Source of the DNA: Mesostigma viride
Taxonomy: Eukaryota; Streptophyta; Mesostigmatophyceae; Mesostigmatales; Mesostigmataceae
Assembly: GCA_009746045.1 (NCBI GenBank)
Contig: RPFO01002002.1
Coordinates: 1-64,000 of the forward strand
Direction: 5' to 3'
DNA: 64,000 bases
Position numbers and translations under genes: made by a program
The notes under the pieces: generated by a model
Databases searched by the model: none
What the model saw: only the letters and a program-made list of their open reading frames with translations
Told to the model about the DNA's origin: nothing
In this document: positions 27,004-36,899 of the stretch, in pieces
How the letters are laid out: every line of letters starts with the position of its first letter
Position numbering within the stretch: position 1 is the first letter of the stretch

Positions 27004-27345
27004 ATGGAGGATCAAGACACCCAAACTGCTACCAGACAGCCTGACTACACCTCTCTTGTTTCAACAGTTGCCAAGAGCTGCAAGAAATTTGTTGGTGCAG
27101 CTGGTGATGATTACAGCAAGTGGGAGGAGTGGAAGAATCTGTTTTTGGCTGTTGTCAGTCTTTTCAATTTGGATGCTGTCCTGCTGGGCACTGAGGAGAA
27201 TGACAGGGCTGATAAGGCCCTGTGGGCAGCTTTGCTCACCTGTCTAACAGGTGAAGCTGCACGCCTCATGGCCACTGTGGCCAACAAAACTGGTAGCCAA
27301 GCATGGCAAATTGTCTCATGGAGAACTATGAGCAAACCAGGCTAA
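27004..27345 (+). CDS. Element C gag, N-terminal part (frameshifted)
   Basis: I chose the ATG at 27004 (ACCATGG context). An in-frame ATG at 26929 lies in the primer site. The product resembles the copia gag N-terminus: a KFVGAAGDDYSKWEEWKNLF block, a DKALWAALL block and SQAWQI, the usual Trp motif before the frame breaks near 27315. After that this frame gives only a few unrelated residues. The continuation lies one base back in the frame that starts at 27303. The function would be capsid formation. Because the LTRs are identical, the shift is either very recent or a sequencing error. Confidence 0.8.
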   Translation: MEDQDTQTATRQPDYTSLVSTVAKSCKKFVGAAGDDYSKWEEWKNLFLAVVSLFNLDAVLLGTEENDRADKALWAALLTCLTGEAARLMATVANKTGSQAWQIVSWRTMSKPG

Positions 27346-29075
27346 CCAAGAGTCACAGGTTTGAGCTGAGGAGCAAGCTGCACCGCCTACAGAAGCTTCC
27401 TAACGAGACCATGCAACAGCTCGTGAGGAGGGCGGAGCTTCTACGTGCTGACTACCAGGCTGCAGGGGGAGTCATCCAGGACCGTGATTTTGCTGCCATT
27501 CTACTGGGAGCACTGACAGACGAGTACCGCCCTGCGCTGGTGTCTGTAAGGTTCAACGAGGAGGACCCACTACCTGTGGTGAAGAGGGCACTCATGGAGG
27601 CGGAGGATCTGCTCAAGGGGGGACGTGCTGTGGTGAAAAAGGAGAGTGCTGGCACTGGCCAGGCCTACCACACCAACAGCAAGGGGAACGGGGGGACCAA
27701 GAAATGCAGTCACTGTGGCCTGTCAAATCACAAGGACAAAGACTGCTGGAAGGAGCATCCTGAGAAGGCCCCACGCTGGTACCCCAACCAGCACAGGGGG
27801 GGCAAGGGCGGCAACCGAGGGAACCAGAGCAAGGGACGCAACGCACCTGCTGGATCCGCTGCCAACGCAACTCAGGAGGCGGCTGAACTGCCGCCTGGCT
27901 TCTGCATGGTCACCATCGCCGAGGAGTCGCCGTCGACGCCGCTGGAGGCTGCTGCTCTCACGCAGTATACGGGCGACAAACTCAACTGGGTGCTGGACTC
28001 GGCTGCGAGCAGCCACATGTCCCCGTGCCGTTCTGACTTCGTGTCACTTATCCCCCACAACAGGCAGATCGTCGGATCAGGCGGCGACCTGCAAGCTGCT
28101 GGAGTTGGCACAGTTTCTGTGCATTTGCCGGGGAGCGAGCTCCGACTGGATGGAGCCCTTCTGGTCCCCGAGCTGCCCGTTCGGGTGCTCTCTGTTGGAG
28201 CGCTCGTGAAGGCTGGCCACAAGCTGGATTTCAACCAGGAAATCGCTGTGGTGGACAACAAGGCGCACAAGATGGAGCAGAGGGACAACGTCTACGTGTT
28301 ACCTGCTCTCAACAAGAAGGCGGCGCTGGCGGCCACGACCGTGCGGCCGTTGGGGTCGCTGTGGAGCGCTGGCCTGCCAGTGGCGGCCATGTCCAAGACG
28401 CTGGGCTTTCTGCCTGGCTTTTCGCGGCCTTTGGGGCTGCAGGCTTCTTCCCGAGGCGCTTTGCTGCGCCCGGTGTCGTCGCCACTGTCGTGTGGCGGCA
28501 AGGGCGGTTTTTCCGCTGACAAACCTGCAATTGTGCAGGATTTTGGCGTGGTGGGGACGGCAAGGAATGGGATCGGCTTAGTACCGGTCGTTGGGGCACA
28601 CGGGGAGGACGGTTCCTGGAGTTCTGCGTCGGGCAGTACTACTTATAGCCCTCTCGTGCCAGATCAGGTGGACTCTGCTCCACCAGTTTCCCTGACCCCT
28701 CCAGCGGCGAGCTCACCTGGCTTGCCGTTGTCCATGGATGTCAACCTACGTGGCGTGCTGGGAGAGCTTCCCCAGCCTGGCATCGTTTGGCCTACTAGTG
28801 CCAACACGCAGACGTCACCAAGCCTGCTGCGTGACGGTTTCGCTCCCTGGCCAGAATCAAGTGGGGGTTTGGCGTGGCGCGTCTCGGGCGCCAGCATTTT
28901 GGATTTTGCTGCGGGGGGAATTCCTGGTGAGGGGAGGCCACCAGATGCACCAAGTCCAAGCCCAGTCCTGGAGCCAAGTCCTGGAGCTGGAGTCGTCGGC
29001 TGCCACGTGTCCCTGTCAATTTGGGACTGTGCTGAGCCAACAAGTTGCCGGCACAAGTGCTGCCTTGAGCACTAA
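27303..29075 (+). CDS. Element C gag C-terminus, zinc knuckle, protease, then unrelated tail
   Basis: The frame resumes gag at MENYEQTRLTKSHRFELRSK (27318) and includes QKLPNETMQQLVRRAE, typical of the copia capsid domain. A CCHC knuckle (CSHCGLSNHKDKDC) lies near residues 135-148. WVLDSAASSHMSP (about residue 230) is the copia protease active-site block, with Ser-Ala in place of the usual Ser/Thr-Gly. A pre-integrase-like stretch ending NVYVLPAL follows near residue 330. From about residue 340 to the stop, roughly 240 residues rich in Gly, Ser and Pro match nothing I recognise and replace integrase. This tail may be captured DNA or simply an open GC-rich frame. The 27303 start is only the frame boundary, not a real initiation site. 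Confidence 0.8.
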   Translation: MANCLMENYEQTRLTKSHRFELRSKLHRLQKLPNETMQQLVRRAELLRADYQAAGGVIQDRDFAAILLGALTDEYRPALVSVRFNEEDPLPVVKRALMEAEDLLKGGRAVVKKESAGTGQAYHTNSKGNGGTKKCSHCGLSNHKDKDCWKEHPEKAPRWYPNQHRGGKGGNRGNQSKGRNAPAGSAANATQEAAELPPGFCMVTIAEESPSTPLEAAALTQYTGDKLNWVLDSAASSHMSPCRSDFVSLIPHNRQIVGSGGDLQAAGVGTVSVHLPGSELRLDGALLVPELPVRVLSVGALVKAGHKLDFNQEIAVVDNKAHKMEQRDNVYVLPALNKKAALAATTVRPLGSLWSAGLPVAAMSKTLGFLPGFSRPLGLQASSRGALLRPVSSPLSCGGKGGFSADKPAIVQDFGVVGTARNGIGLVPVVGAHGEDGSWSSASGSTTYSPLVPDQVDSAPPVSLTPPAASSPGLPLSMDVNLRGVLGELPQPGIVWPTSANTQTSPSLLRDGFAPWPESSGGLAWRVSGASILDFAAGGIPGEGRPPDAPSPSPVLEPSPGAGVVGCHVSLSIWDCAEPTSCRHKCCLEH

Positions 29076-30411
29076 GGCGGTCGGTGCGGGAGCCCTGCTT
29101 CCGCTATTTTCATGGCGATTTTTGGGGATGCGCTATGGTCACGTTCGTTGGGAATTTGATAGCTAGCTTAACTAACCCCTTATGATCTCAAGTCGCCACT
29201 GTTTTTCGTTCGTGAAAAATTGCTTTTAGACACGAATATTTTGTGGTCTATTGTGCTGTTAGGTGCGGGGTCCTTCCGGCCTTATGCATCTCGCATAGTC
29301 TTGTTTTGTTTCTGCTAGACTTTTTCATAGCGCTTCGTCGGGATGCGTTATTTGAGTTCTAGACCACCTGTGTTCATCGTCCCCATGACGTTCTTCTACC
29401 AGCAATGGTATGTTTTCCAAGTTCTTTGTAATCTTGGTACGTTTGGCTAGCGCCGGTTTGCTGGCCATGTCTCCGTTCTTGCTGACCCTTTTTGTGGTCA
29501 ATCTGCACGTTCATTTCATGTCGTGTGTGTTGCCCATTCTTAGGGCATACTTTCTCGTTGCATGCTAGGTTTGTTCATGCAGTTTGCGGTTGTGTCTTTT
29601 GTACATAGCCTGCGTTTGTGCTCCTGACTTTGTCGTCGCTTCATGTCCCGTTTTTAGTCGCTTTCAACTATCGTTGGTTAATCAGAGCTGTCTTTTCAGT
29701 TCGTTCATGTTGGCTAATGCTAAGATCCATGACTATGTCGGTTTATGTTAGTTACCTGTGTGATTAAGGTGTGTCAGGACTACGTGTTCTGCTCCTTGTT
29801 CACCGTTGGTGCTCTGCCGTAGGTCGGATGCTTTATGTCGTTAATCACATGTTTTATGCGTTAATCATACATCATGTCCCCTGCATTGTCTAAGAGTTTG
29901 CCTGTGTTAGAGCATTTTGTGTGCTTCTTCATGTTTTCAGGCGACGCTAGAGTGAGGGGGTGTGATCCAAAGCGCATCTTCCCAACGAAGTTTTTGACTT
30001 GGCAACACATGCTAGTTGCTGGGCGATGCGGCAATCTTTCCTGCTGCTTTCGTTGGACACTCGGCGCGTCACCGGTCCGGAGTTCCAGTTTCCAGTTTCC
30101 GTGGAGATCGTCTTTTGACTACTTTGACCACGGTGTTTGCTAGCGAGGGGGGTGGATGTTTTTCGCCCACTTACCCGTGATCAGTTAGTGTTTGATCCTT
30201 ACCACTGGCCTGGGTTGCATCCCATTTTTGGTTTGGTGCCATGTGGGTAAGGGGGGTGTCAAGGTTGTACCCAAATGTCACCTTGATAGTGAGTACTGAA
30301 TTTAATTCTAGAGTCCTATGTTTGGTCAAGGCTTGACTGGCTGAGAGCTTTTCCTCTAAGTGTTATACTTGACAGGATAGCACTAGAGCAAGGTCATGTG
30401 TTGTAAGGGGG
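29076..30411 (+). other. Element C non-coding spacer with polypurine tract
   Basis: About 1.3 kb of T/G-rich sequence with no gene between the gag-protease frame and the 3' LTR. It ends in AAGGGGG (30405-30411), the probable polypurine tract that primes plus-strand synthesis. I see no pol remnants. Confidence 0.7.
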
Positions 30412-31156
30412 TGTCAAGGACATGGTCCTTGTATTTGTACCCACCTGACCTGGCTAGATAGATAGAGGCTCTTGTACAGGAGCCACTGTTCTTTATCCCG
30501 TTGGATTTGGCCTACAAATGAGAAAGTTGTGGCCAGTTTTAGTAATCAGGGATTAGTACCTATGCCAAGTGGATCCTTATAGGCAGCTGACAAATCTGTC
30601 TATGTCAGCTGACCTATGACATGTCAGATGAGAATCTATGACAGGACAGCTGACTGATTGACATGTACACTGTGCATGTCAGATGTGGCGCTGATATGTT
30701 CACGCCAGATTTACTTCATCATCATCAGATCACACATAGAGAGATCTTTTATTAAATAGTTAGATTACTGTGCAGCAGTTACAAGTTAAGACTGTACATC
30801 AGTTACAAGATAAGGCTGTACAGCAGTTACAAGATAAGATTTATTCTTGTCTAGATCTGATTGGTAGCCTGTACACTGACCTAACCTGATTGGTGGCCTG
30901 AGTATTACATGAGAATATTCCTAGGCACATTCCTAGCCAGCCAATCAGGTCATTCCAGTTTGCTGCCTGTGTTTTTTCCTCGAGTTAATAAAACAACTGA
31001 GGAGCCTTGCCAAAGGTACTCCTCACTATCATTCTGCCTCAAACTGAGTCTCTGTCTCTTTGCTTCCATCCTCCATAGCCTGTACCTGCAAGGACAGGCA
31101 CATTTGGGTTCCAATCACAAGCATTGTAGAAGGCAAACCCATTAGTTCTTTCAACA
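30412..31156 (+). repeat. Element C 3' LTR
   Basis: 745 bp, apparently identical to the 5' LTR, followed by the second copy of the TSD TAGAG. Confidence 0.93.
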
Positions 31157-31161
31157 TAGAG

Positions 31162-31587
31162 GCACGCCGTCTTGCACAGCAAGAGCGGGACCGCAAAAAG
31201 ACAGCGGCCCGCAACATGACTGCTGAAAAGCAGCTGGCTGCCATGCAAGCTGGAGAGGTGCTCCATGAGCGCCTCTTCAATGAGCTGGTTGTTGCACAGG
31301 GGGACGAGGGGGTCACGCTAACAGCGGACCAACTCGATTCCCTCCTGTTGCAGCTGACCAAGCTGCAGGAGAAGATGCAGGCAACAGAAACGCCTGCAGT
31401 CCCTGCACATACCCTCCCCACCCCTGGCACTGATTTGACGGCCAAAGGGTGGTTGGAGGGGCCGTGTCACCAAGGGTGCTGCAGGGCAAGAGCCAGGGCA
31501 CTGTCCCCAGCTCCCCCAGCAAACCCCCAAGTGACCCGGATGCCCAGGAGCTCCACCGCCGCAAGGTGGTGGAGAATAAACTCCTAG
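31162..31587 (+). CDS. Element B gag, middle part
   Basis: Resumes B's gag directly after the TSD of C. It contains charged helical sequence (RRLAQQERDRKKTAARNMTA) and LTADQLDSLLLQLTKLQEKM, likely coiled-coil. The frame remains open to 31587, but from about 31440 on the other frame (starting 31434) carries the more protein-like sequence and leads into the polyprotein. The sequence around GGCCAAAGGGTGG (31440-31452) is where the two frames meet. It lacks a canonical slippery heptamer, so a one-base loss is more likely than programmed frameshifting. Confidence 0.65.
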   Translation, partial: ARRLAQQERDRKKTAARNMTAEKQLAAMQAGEVLHERLFNELVVAQGDEGVTLTADQLDSLLLQLTKLQEKMQATETPAVPAHTLPTPGTDLTAKGWLEGPCHQGCCRARARALSPAPPANPQVTRMPRSSTAARWWRINS

Positions 31588-34500
31588 AGGCCATGATAGC
31601 CCGTGAGGGCGGCCTGGCAGCCCAAGCAGCAGCGCTGCAGCAGCTTGGCCAGGCCAAGGGTTTTCCTACCAGCAGTGGAGTAAGGCAAGGGGAACAAGAC
31701 CCTGCGCCTGCAGCTGGAACACCACCAGCCACTGCACTAGCACAGCAAGCTGGAACACAACCACCTTCTGCGGAGGCCCAGCAGACTGCACCCACACCAG
31801 GGCAGTCAGATAAGAGCAAGGCGGTGGCAAAAGGGACCCCAGTGGACCCAACCCCACCCACCCTTAAGGGGGACGTCCAAGAGCTGCTTGCCATACTCAC
31901 GGCACAGCTCAAGACCATGGCCACCAACCCCATGGACGACCTGTCGCGCACCCAGCTGGATGGCCTCCTGGCCAGTATCTCCCAGCTGGAAAGGGGCAGG
32001 GCGAACATGGAGGAGGCTGATCTTCAACAAGCAGTCAAGACTTTCTTGGCTGAAAAGAAGGACCCGGTCAAAGGTACGTTTAACCCAAAACAAAAAGAAT
32101 CTAAAATAGAAATCCCTGGCTTACCTGAGGGTTACACCCAGGAACAGGCCAAGGAATTTTTGTTTAGCCTGAACTACTGTTTTGAGTCTCTGAATGTCCA
32201 GAACTGGTTCAGTGCCTTGCGTGCATCCACCACCATCCATAGGTCAGCCCCAGCCATTAAAACCTTGGTCCAGATTTACCAAGAAAAGGCTGGGACACCT
32301 AACCTAGCAATTGCATTGTGGCCAGCCTTCATGGATGAGCTTAAGCACTTGCTGGTGGATAGGACACAGTTTGAATCCATCCGTGGTTTCAACTGGCTTA
32401 ATGCTTACCAGGTCAACAAGCAAGACTATGCCACTGATTGCAAGAATTATAGGTTGGCTGTAGAAAAGGACCCTGATCTCAGGGGTCTGCCTGCTAGCTA
32501 CCTGCTGTATTCATGGTTGTCAAATGCTAACCTGGACAAAGCTGTGTACGCCACTGTGGTTGCAGGTCTCAAACCTCTGTGGAACGATTTCCGGGCGGGG
32601 ATGAACCATATCCAAGACTGCCTGACTCCCCTGGCTATAGGTGCTCCGTCTGCAACCCCAACCCCCAAGGTCCAACAGACCCAAGGGAAGGGGCAAGGAA
32701 AAAAGCGCCAGCTAGGGGGGCAGCAGGGCGGCCAGTCCAAGAAGGCCAAGGGCAACCAGCCCCAAGGCCAGCCGGGACAGCCTGCTCAGCTCAAGCCAAA
32801 CCAGTGGAGGCGGCCCACCCCCCCCACACCTGCCCCACCCACCCCTGCACCCACTGCTCAGCCCCCCCATGCAGGTCCCAAGAACAAGTGCACCCGGTGT
32901 GGCACCAAGGGACACCAGCGGGCGGACTGCAAGTGGAACCCCGCAGTAGGCGACGTGGACCTCTGCTTCGGTTGCAAGCACCCCCGCCATCTGCCCCCCG
33001 GCACGTGGTGCGACCGGCAGGACAAGGCTCCAAAAGGATGTACGTCCTCACAGCACGCCTATGTGGATTTATATGATCTCATTATCATTGGGGATAAAGA
33101 CAAGGGACTGCTAGATTTTGAGGCAGCTCAGAAAATCTCCTCCACGTATAATGTGATACTGCCCTACCTCAAAGCTCTTACCCCAGCTGCTGTTGACACA
33201 GTAGACTTAAGGGAACTAGCAACCCAGCTCCACATAGCCATGGGTCATGAGGTGGTGGCAGAAAAGATTGCCAGAAGAGCAGGAGGTTCACGACTCAGGA
33301 ATGCTGTCAGGTTGGCTAGAAAACACTGCCAGCAATGTCAGTTCCATGGCCCAAAACCTCCCAAATGGCATGTCGCAACACCACCCACCCAAAGGGGAAT
33401 AATTGTGGGTGATGTCGTGCATATCGATGGTGAACAATATCTGATCCTAAAAGACACATGGTCCAGATTCACTGTCATGGAACCCCTACCTGGCATGGCT
33501 AAAGAGCAACTGCGTGCAGCACTTGTGATAGCATTGCCCAGATTCTACCCAGTTGACACTATACTGCTTGATCAACAGTTTAGCTGTCTGGCTGAGTGTG
33601 AAGGATGGGATGCTAATATTGAGATTGCTGGATTGCAAGATCATGAAGGGCAGGGTGTCATTGAAAGAACCATCAGGTCAGTCAAAACTTTAGTGGCGAA
33701 ATCCACTGACCTGAAAGCCACATCTGGAAGCTATGCTGACAGAGCACTGTGGTGCAGTGAAATCTGTGCTACACTTAACCTTAGACCTGTGTTGCATGCA
33801 CCATGGGGGGAAATCCTTCCCATTGGCTTACAGGCAGGTGTGTACCCTCCAGAGGTATTAGCTCTGTATAACACAGTAAGAGCTAAAGTGGCTGATAAGC
33901 TAGCTGAAAAGGACATAACACACCCCAGAACAGTATTCCAACTGGGTGAACAAGTCCTATATTTCAAAGAAACCAAACATGGCAAGACAGGCATGTGGTA
34001 TGGTCCGTGCACTGTTCTAAGAATGACCAAAAAAGGAAAAAATATGGATATTCGAAGTTTGGAAACAGGGAGAAAACACAGGGTGAGCAGTCATAGAGTT
34101 AAGAAGTATTTCCCTCCTTTGGCAGACGTGCCAGGGGAAGAGTCCTTGAACATGGATTCCCTCCTTAACTCTGGTGAGCAAGCAGAACCACCCAGCATTC
34201 CAACACCAGGAGCTGATGATGGCACTACCACACCCTCTGTCATTCCTCCACCCCTCAGTGAGGTACGTGTCACCCCACAACCTGGTGTAAGTCCCTCTGG
34301 GCAGAGTTCAACCAGGCATGAGGTACCAGAGCAAAACAAAGGCAATCCAGCTGAGTTCAAATCCAAGCTAGAAAAAGCCCTGGCAGCTCTGCATAAGGCT
34401 CACAAGAGCAAGGCTAAACAAGCCTCAGGTTTGGCCAAGGTCTCTGCTGTGTGCTCCGATTATAGCCAGGAATCCTGCATCCTAGCTGTGGACACTCAGG

Positions 34501-36530
34501 CACAGGTCAGTGTGATCAGTGCACAAGCCATTCCTGGTCTGCAACTTGCACCCTCACCATGGACACAGGTGCAAGATTTTTCAGGCAAAACAACCTTAGA
34601 TGTGTTGGGTCAAGTAATGATCCCCATACTTGGCATCCAGACACCTTTCCAGGTAGTGGAAGGGTACATGGGCAATGCTTTGTTGGGAGAACCCTTTATC
34701 TCTTACCCAGGTGTCACCATCACTGCTAGCCAGCTGCGTGTGACTGGGGTAGGAGCCATTCCCTTGGATCACTACAAGATTCCATTGTCCCAACTGGTTC
34801 ATGGATTAGATGCCTATATCAAGGCCATTAACATCAAATATGGGCCAGGTGAAATCCCTGACCTAGAGAAAAAGGTGCACAATCAAAGGCCACACCCGCA
34901 GTCCTTTGGGGTTGGAAAGTGGGACTTAGCCATGCACTCTCCTCACAACTATGATGCTCTAATCCAACAATGCAAAACACAAAAAGGGTTTCAAAAATGG
35001 ATCCAAGCCATTAGGCACCAAGCCCGCGAAGAGTGGGTGCTGCCAAACCCTAAGCATCCTGACTATAAGCCACCTGTCACTCCTGTCTGGGAAATTCCAG
35101 AAGGTGCCAAAAAGTTGAGACTCAAGTTTGTGCTAAAACACAAGGCACAGCCAGTAGGCTCACCTATATATCATGCTAGGCCATGTGTGACAGAATTAAA
35201 AGGCATGTCAAAACTGTCCAAGGGTGAACTCTACACTCCTGGGCTGCAGCAAACATCCCTCAGGATACTGCTCTCTGTCTTCCTCCACCATCTCAATGCT
35301 GGCCAAGATTATGCCTGCAAAGCTACTGATATCAAAAGGGCTTTCCTTAGAGGGGACCCTGATAAAGCGCAAGATGTGTGGAAGGGTCAGGTCTATGTGG
35401 TTCCCACCCCTGCTGCATGGGCACATGATATTGATAAGCCATATCTACTCCTAAATCTAGGGTTGGAAGGTTTGCAAAGTGCTCCCACTATCTTCAGAAA
35501 ATCAGCAGAAGAGGTGTTCAAGAAACTTAATGCCACTTATGATGATCTGGACCCTTGTCTCTTTGCTGTGCCCACACCCTCTGGCTTGCTCCTGTTTGTG
35601 TGGCATGGTGATGACCAACTGATTTGTGGACCAAGAGCTGAAGTTGACAAGTTCATTCAGCAGTCATATGAGATTGGAAAGCAGACAGAGCTGGGGCCAG
35701 AACCCCTACAGTTCTGTGGCATAATGCTAGCACTGGAAGAGCAACAGGAACAGTGGGTGTGTACTCTATCCCCGCCTGCCCAGTACTTAGAAGAATGCCT
35801 AGAGCTGCTTGATATTCCGTGCATTCCTGCTCACATGTGTGCTACTGTCAAAGGAAAATTAGGGTGGCTGAGTGCTATCTGTGCACCTCATCTGGCAGTG
35901 GTCAGCAGGATTGATGACACAGTATTACAAACCATGAAACCTAAGGATCTCCAGAAGCTACTAAAGGCTGGACCTTCCCTTGTCATTCATCCACTCAACC
36001 TCATGGAAGATATTCACATCAACTGTCTGATGTACAGCTCCATGGAGAGTAGGGTAATAACAAAAATGGATGCCAGGGAGGCTGGGGTGTTCTTCCTTAC
36101 CAACAAGGGAGACTATATGTCCATGGTGTCGTGGTACAGCAGATTGCATCGCAGAAAAGCTGTTGGCAGTAACTCTGCTGAGTGCCGTGCTGTGGTGTCT
36201 GCTGTGCAGCATGCTCGATCCCTTCAGCACATACTAACCTGGTTGCAAACTCAGGCTGGCAGCAAGGCTGATGTGCATGCTCACTTACACACTGACAGTC
36301 AGTCAGTCATTAGTTTCCTTAACAAGAAATCTGTGACTGCTGCTGTGCATACTGATCTGGACTGGGTGATTTTGAAACAGGAAACAAGCTATTTTTCCAG
36401 CTGGCAGCATCTGCCAGACGAGGAGAACCTGGCTGACGCATTGACCAAGATTCCGTCATTAGCAGCAACCCAGTACCAGCTTCTGTGTGATGCAATGAAT
36501 CCCTATCTGTCTAGTCAGACAAATGGATGA
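31434..36530 (+). CDS. Element B gag-pol polyprotein: capsid, zinc knuckle, INT, PR-like, RT, RNase H
   Basis: About 1,698 codons are open. The first GTG is at 31449, but the true start lies upstream across the frameshift. A gag capsid-like block spans about 32100-32640 (FEFLFSLNYCF-type, RGFNWLNAYQVNKQDYA). A CCHC knuckle lies at 32889-32930, followed by a second Cys cluster. The integrase HHCC finger spans 33230-33340. Integrase acidic residues are Asp 33426, Asp 33570 and Glu 33663. A retropepsin-like block starts with Asp 34491 (VDTQAQVSVIS) and ends with NALLGEPFI near 34670. Copia-type RT has DIKRAFLRGD (Asp 35328) and HGDDQ (35610-35615). RNase H carboxylates are 36069, 36180 and 36294. 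Family rule: copia protease normally precedes integrase; here it lies after it. The product would be cleaved into particle, integration and copying enzymes. Confidence 0.88.
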   Translation, partial: FDGQRVVGGAVSPRVLQGKSQGTVPSSPSKPPSDPDAQELHRRKVVENKLLEAMIAREGGLAAQAAALQQLGQAKGFPTSSGVRQGEQDPAPAAGTPPATALAQQAGTQPPSAEAQQTAPTPGQSDKSKAVAKGTPVDPTPPTLKGDVQELLAILTAQLKTMATNPMDDLSRTQLDGLLASISQLERGRANMEEADLQQAVKTFLAEKKDPVKGTFNPKQKESKIEIPGLPEGYTQEQAKEFLFSLNYCFESLNVQNWFSALRASTTIHRSAPAIKTLVQIYQEKAGTPNLAIALWPAFMDELKHLLVDRTQFESIRGFNWLNAYQVNKQDYATDCKNYRLAVEKDPDLRGLPASYLLYSWLSNANLDKAVYATVVAGLKPLWNDFRAGMNHIQDCLTPLAIGAPSATPTPKVQQTQGKGQGKKRQLGGQQGGQSKKAKGNQPQGQPGQPAQLKPNQWRRPTPPTPAPPTPAPTAQPPHAGPKNKCTRCGTKGHQRADCKWNPAVGDVDLCFGCKHPRHLPPGTWCDRQDKAPKGCTSSQHAYVDLYDLIIIGDKDKGLLDFEAAQKISSTYNVILPYLKALTPAAVDTVDLRELATQLHIAMGHEVVAEKIARRAGGSRLRNAVRLARKHCQQCQFHGPKPPKWHVATPPTQRGIIVGDVVHIDGEQYLILKDTWSRFTVMEPLPGMAKEQLRAALVIALPRFYPVDTILLDQQFSCLAECEGWDANIEIAGLQDHEGQGVIERTIRSVKTLVAKSTDLKATSGSYADRALWCSEICATLNLRPVLHAPWGEILPIGLQAGVYPPEVLALYNTVRAKVADKLAEKDITHPRTVFQLGEQVLYFKETKHGKTGMWYGPCTVLRMTKKGKNMDIRSLETGRKHRVSSHRVKKYFPPLADVPGEESLNMDSLLNSGEQAEPPSIPTPGADDGTTTPSVIPPPLSEVRVTPQPGVSPSGQSSTRHEVPEQNKGNPAEFKSKLEKALAALHKAHKSKAKQASGLAKVSAVCSDYSQESCILAVDTQAQVSVISAQAIPGLQLAPSPWTQVQDFSGKTTLDVLGQVMIPILGIQTPFQVVEGYMGNALLGEPFISYPGVTITASQLRVTGVGAIPLDHYKIPLSQLVHGLDAYIKAINIKYGPGEIPDLEKKVHNQRPHPQSFGVGKWDLAMHSPHNYDALIQQCKTQKGFQKWIQAIRHQAREEWVLPNPKHPDYKPPVTPVWEIPEGAKKLRLKFVLKHKAQPVGSPIYHARPCVTELKGMSKLSKGELYTPGLQQTSLRILLSVFLHHLNAGQDYACKATDIKRAFLRGDPDKAQDVWKGQVYVVPTPAAWAHDIDKPYLLLNLGLEGLQSAPTIFRKSAEEVFKKLNATYDDLDPCLFAVPTPSGLLLFVWHGDDQLICGPRAEVDKFIQQSYEIGKQTELGPEPLQFCGIMLALEEQQEQWVCTLSPPAQYLEECLELLDIPCIPAHMCATVKGKLGWLSAICAPHLAVVSRIDDTVLQTMKPKDLQKLLKAGPSLVIHPLNLMEDIHINCLMYSSMESRVITKMDAREAGVFFLTNKGDYMSMVSWYSRLHRRKAVGSNSAECRAVVSAVQHARSLQHILTWLQTQAGSKADVHAHLHTDSQSVISFLNKKSVTAAVHTDLDWVILKQETSYFSSWQHLPDEENLADALTKIPSLAATQYQLLCDAMNPYLSSQTNG

Positions 36531-36899
36531 TGAAATAGGGCACTCCAGACTAATGGTGCAGACTATGGTCTTTCCCAGCTGGTGGCAACTTGGCAACAAA
36601 CATAATAATTTCTTGATGTGCCCCCTGGTTTTTCCATAGCCACTCATCACTCCACTGACTTGTACAAACAGGGGATCCTAGGTTCAGAAACCTCAAAGAC
36701 ACTGTCAGATTTAAAGGCAATGGGGTCTGTGGGCGCTTTAATTCACAACGTCCATTGTGGTCTGATATGAGTTTTCCTGTACCAATGTCTTATTCATGAT
36801 ATTGCCAAGTACCTGAAAAAAACAAAAAGGAATAAAAACTGGAGGTGCAGCACTGATGCCTTAAAAAAAAAAAAAAAAAAAAAAAAAGAATAAAACTGG
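36531..36899 (+). other. Element B 3' untranslated region with 25-A tract
   Basis: Non-coding. It contains an uninterrupted run of 25 A at 36863-36887, followed by GAATAAAACTGG up to the LTR. A near copy, GGAATAAAAACTGGAG, lies about 60 bp upstream. The A-rich purine stretch is the only candidate for a polypurine tract before the 3' LTR. Confidence 0.65.

Larger units (their letters stand above)
26168..31156 (+). mobile_element. Element C: non-autonomous copia-type retrotransposon (gag-protease only)
   Basis: Two 745-bp LTRs, the same length and apparently identical, begin TGTCAAGG and end TTTCAACA, flanked by TSD TAGAG (26163-26167 and 31157-31161). A Met-tRNA-type primer site follows the 5' LTR and a short polypurine run precedes the 3' LTR. 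Inside are a copia gag with one zinc knuckle and an aspartic protease, then about 2 kb with no integrase, RT or RNase H. The architecture resembles the TR-GAG class described in plants: gag plus terminal repeats, mobilised by enzymes supplied in trans. Identical LTRs show that it moved recently. It sits inside the gag of element B in the same orientation. Confidence 0.93.

Noticed and set aside
26665-31145. A 78-residue ORF present in both C LTRs, and 63-residue ORFs in both B LTRs
   Set aside because: They recur only because the LTRs are duplicated; no protein features are visible.
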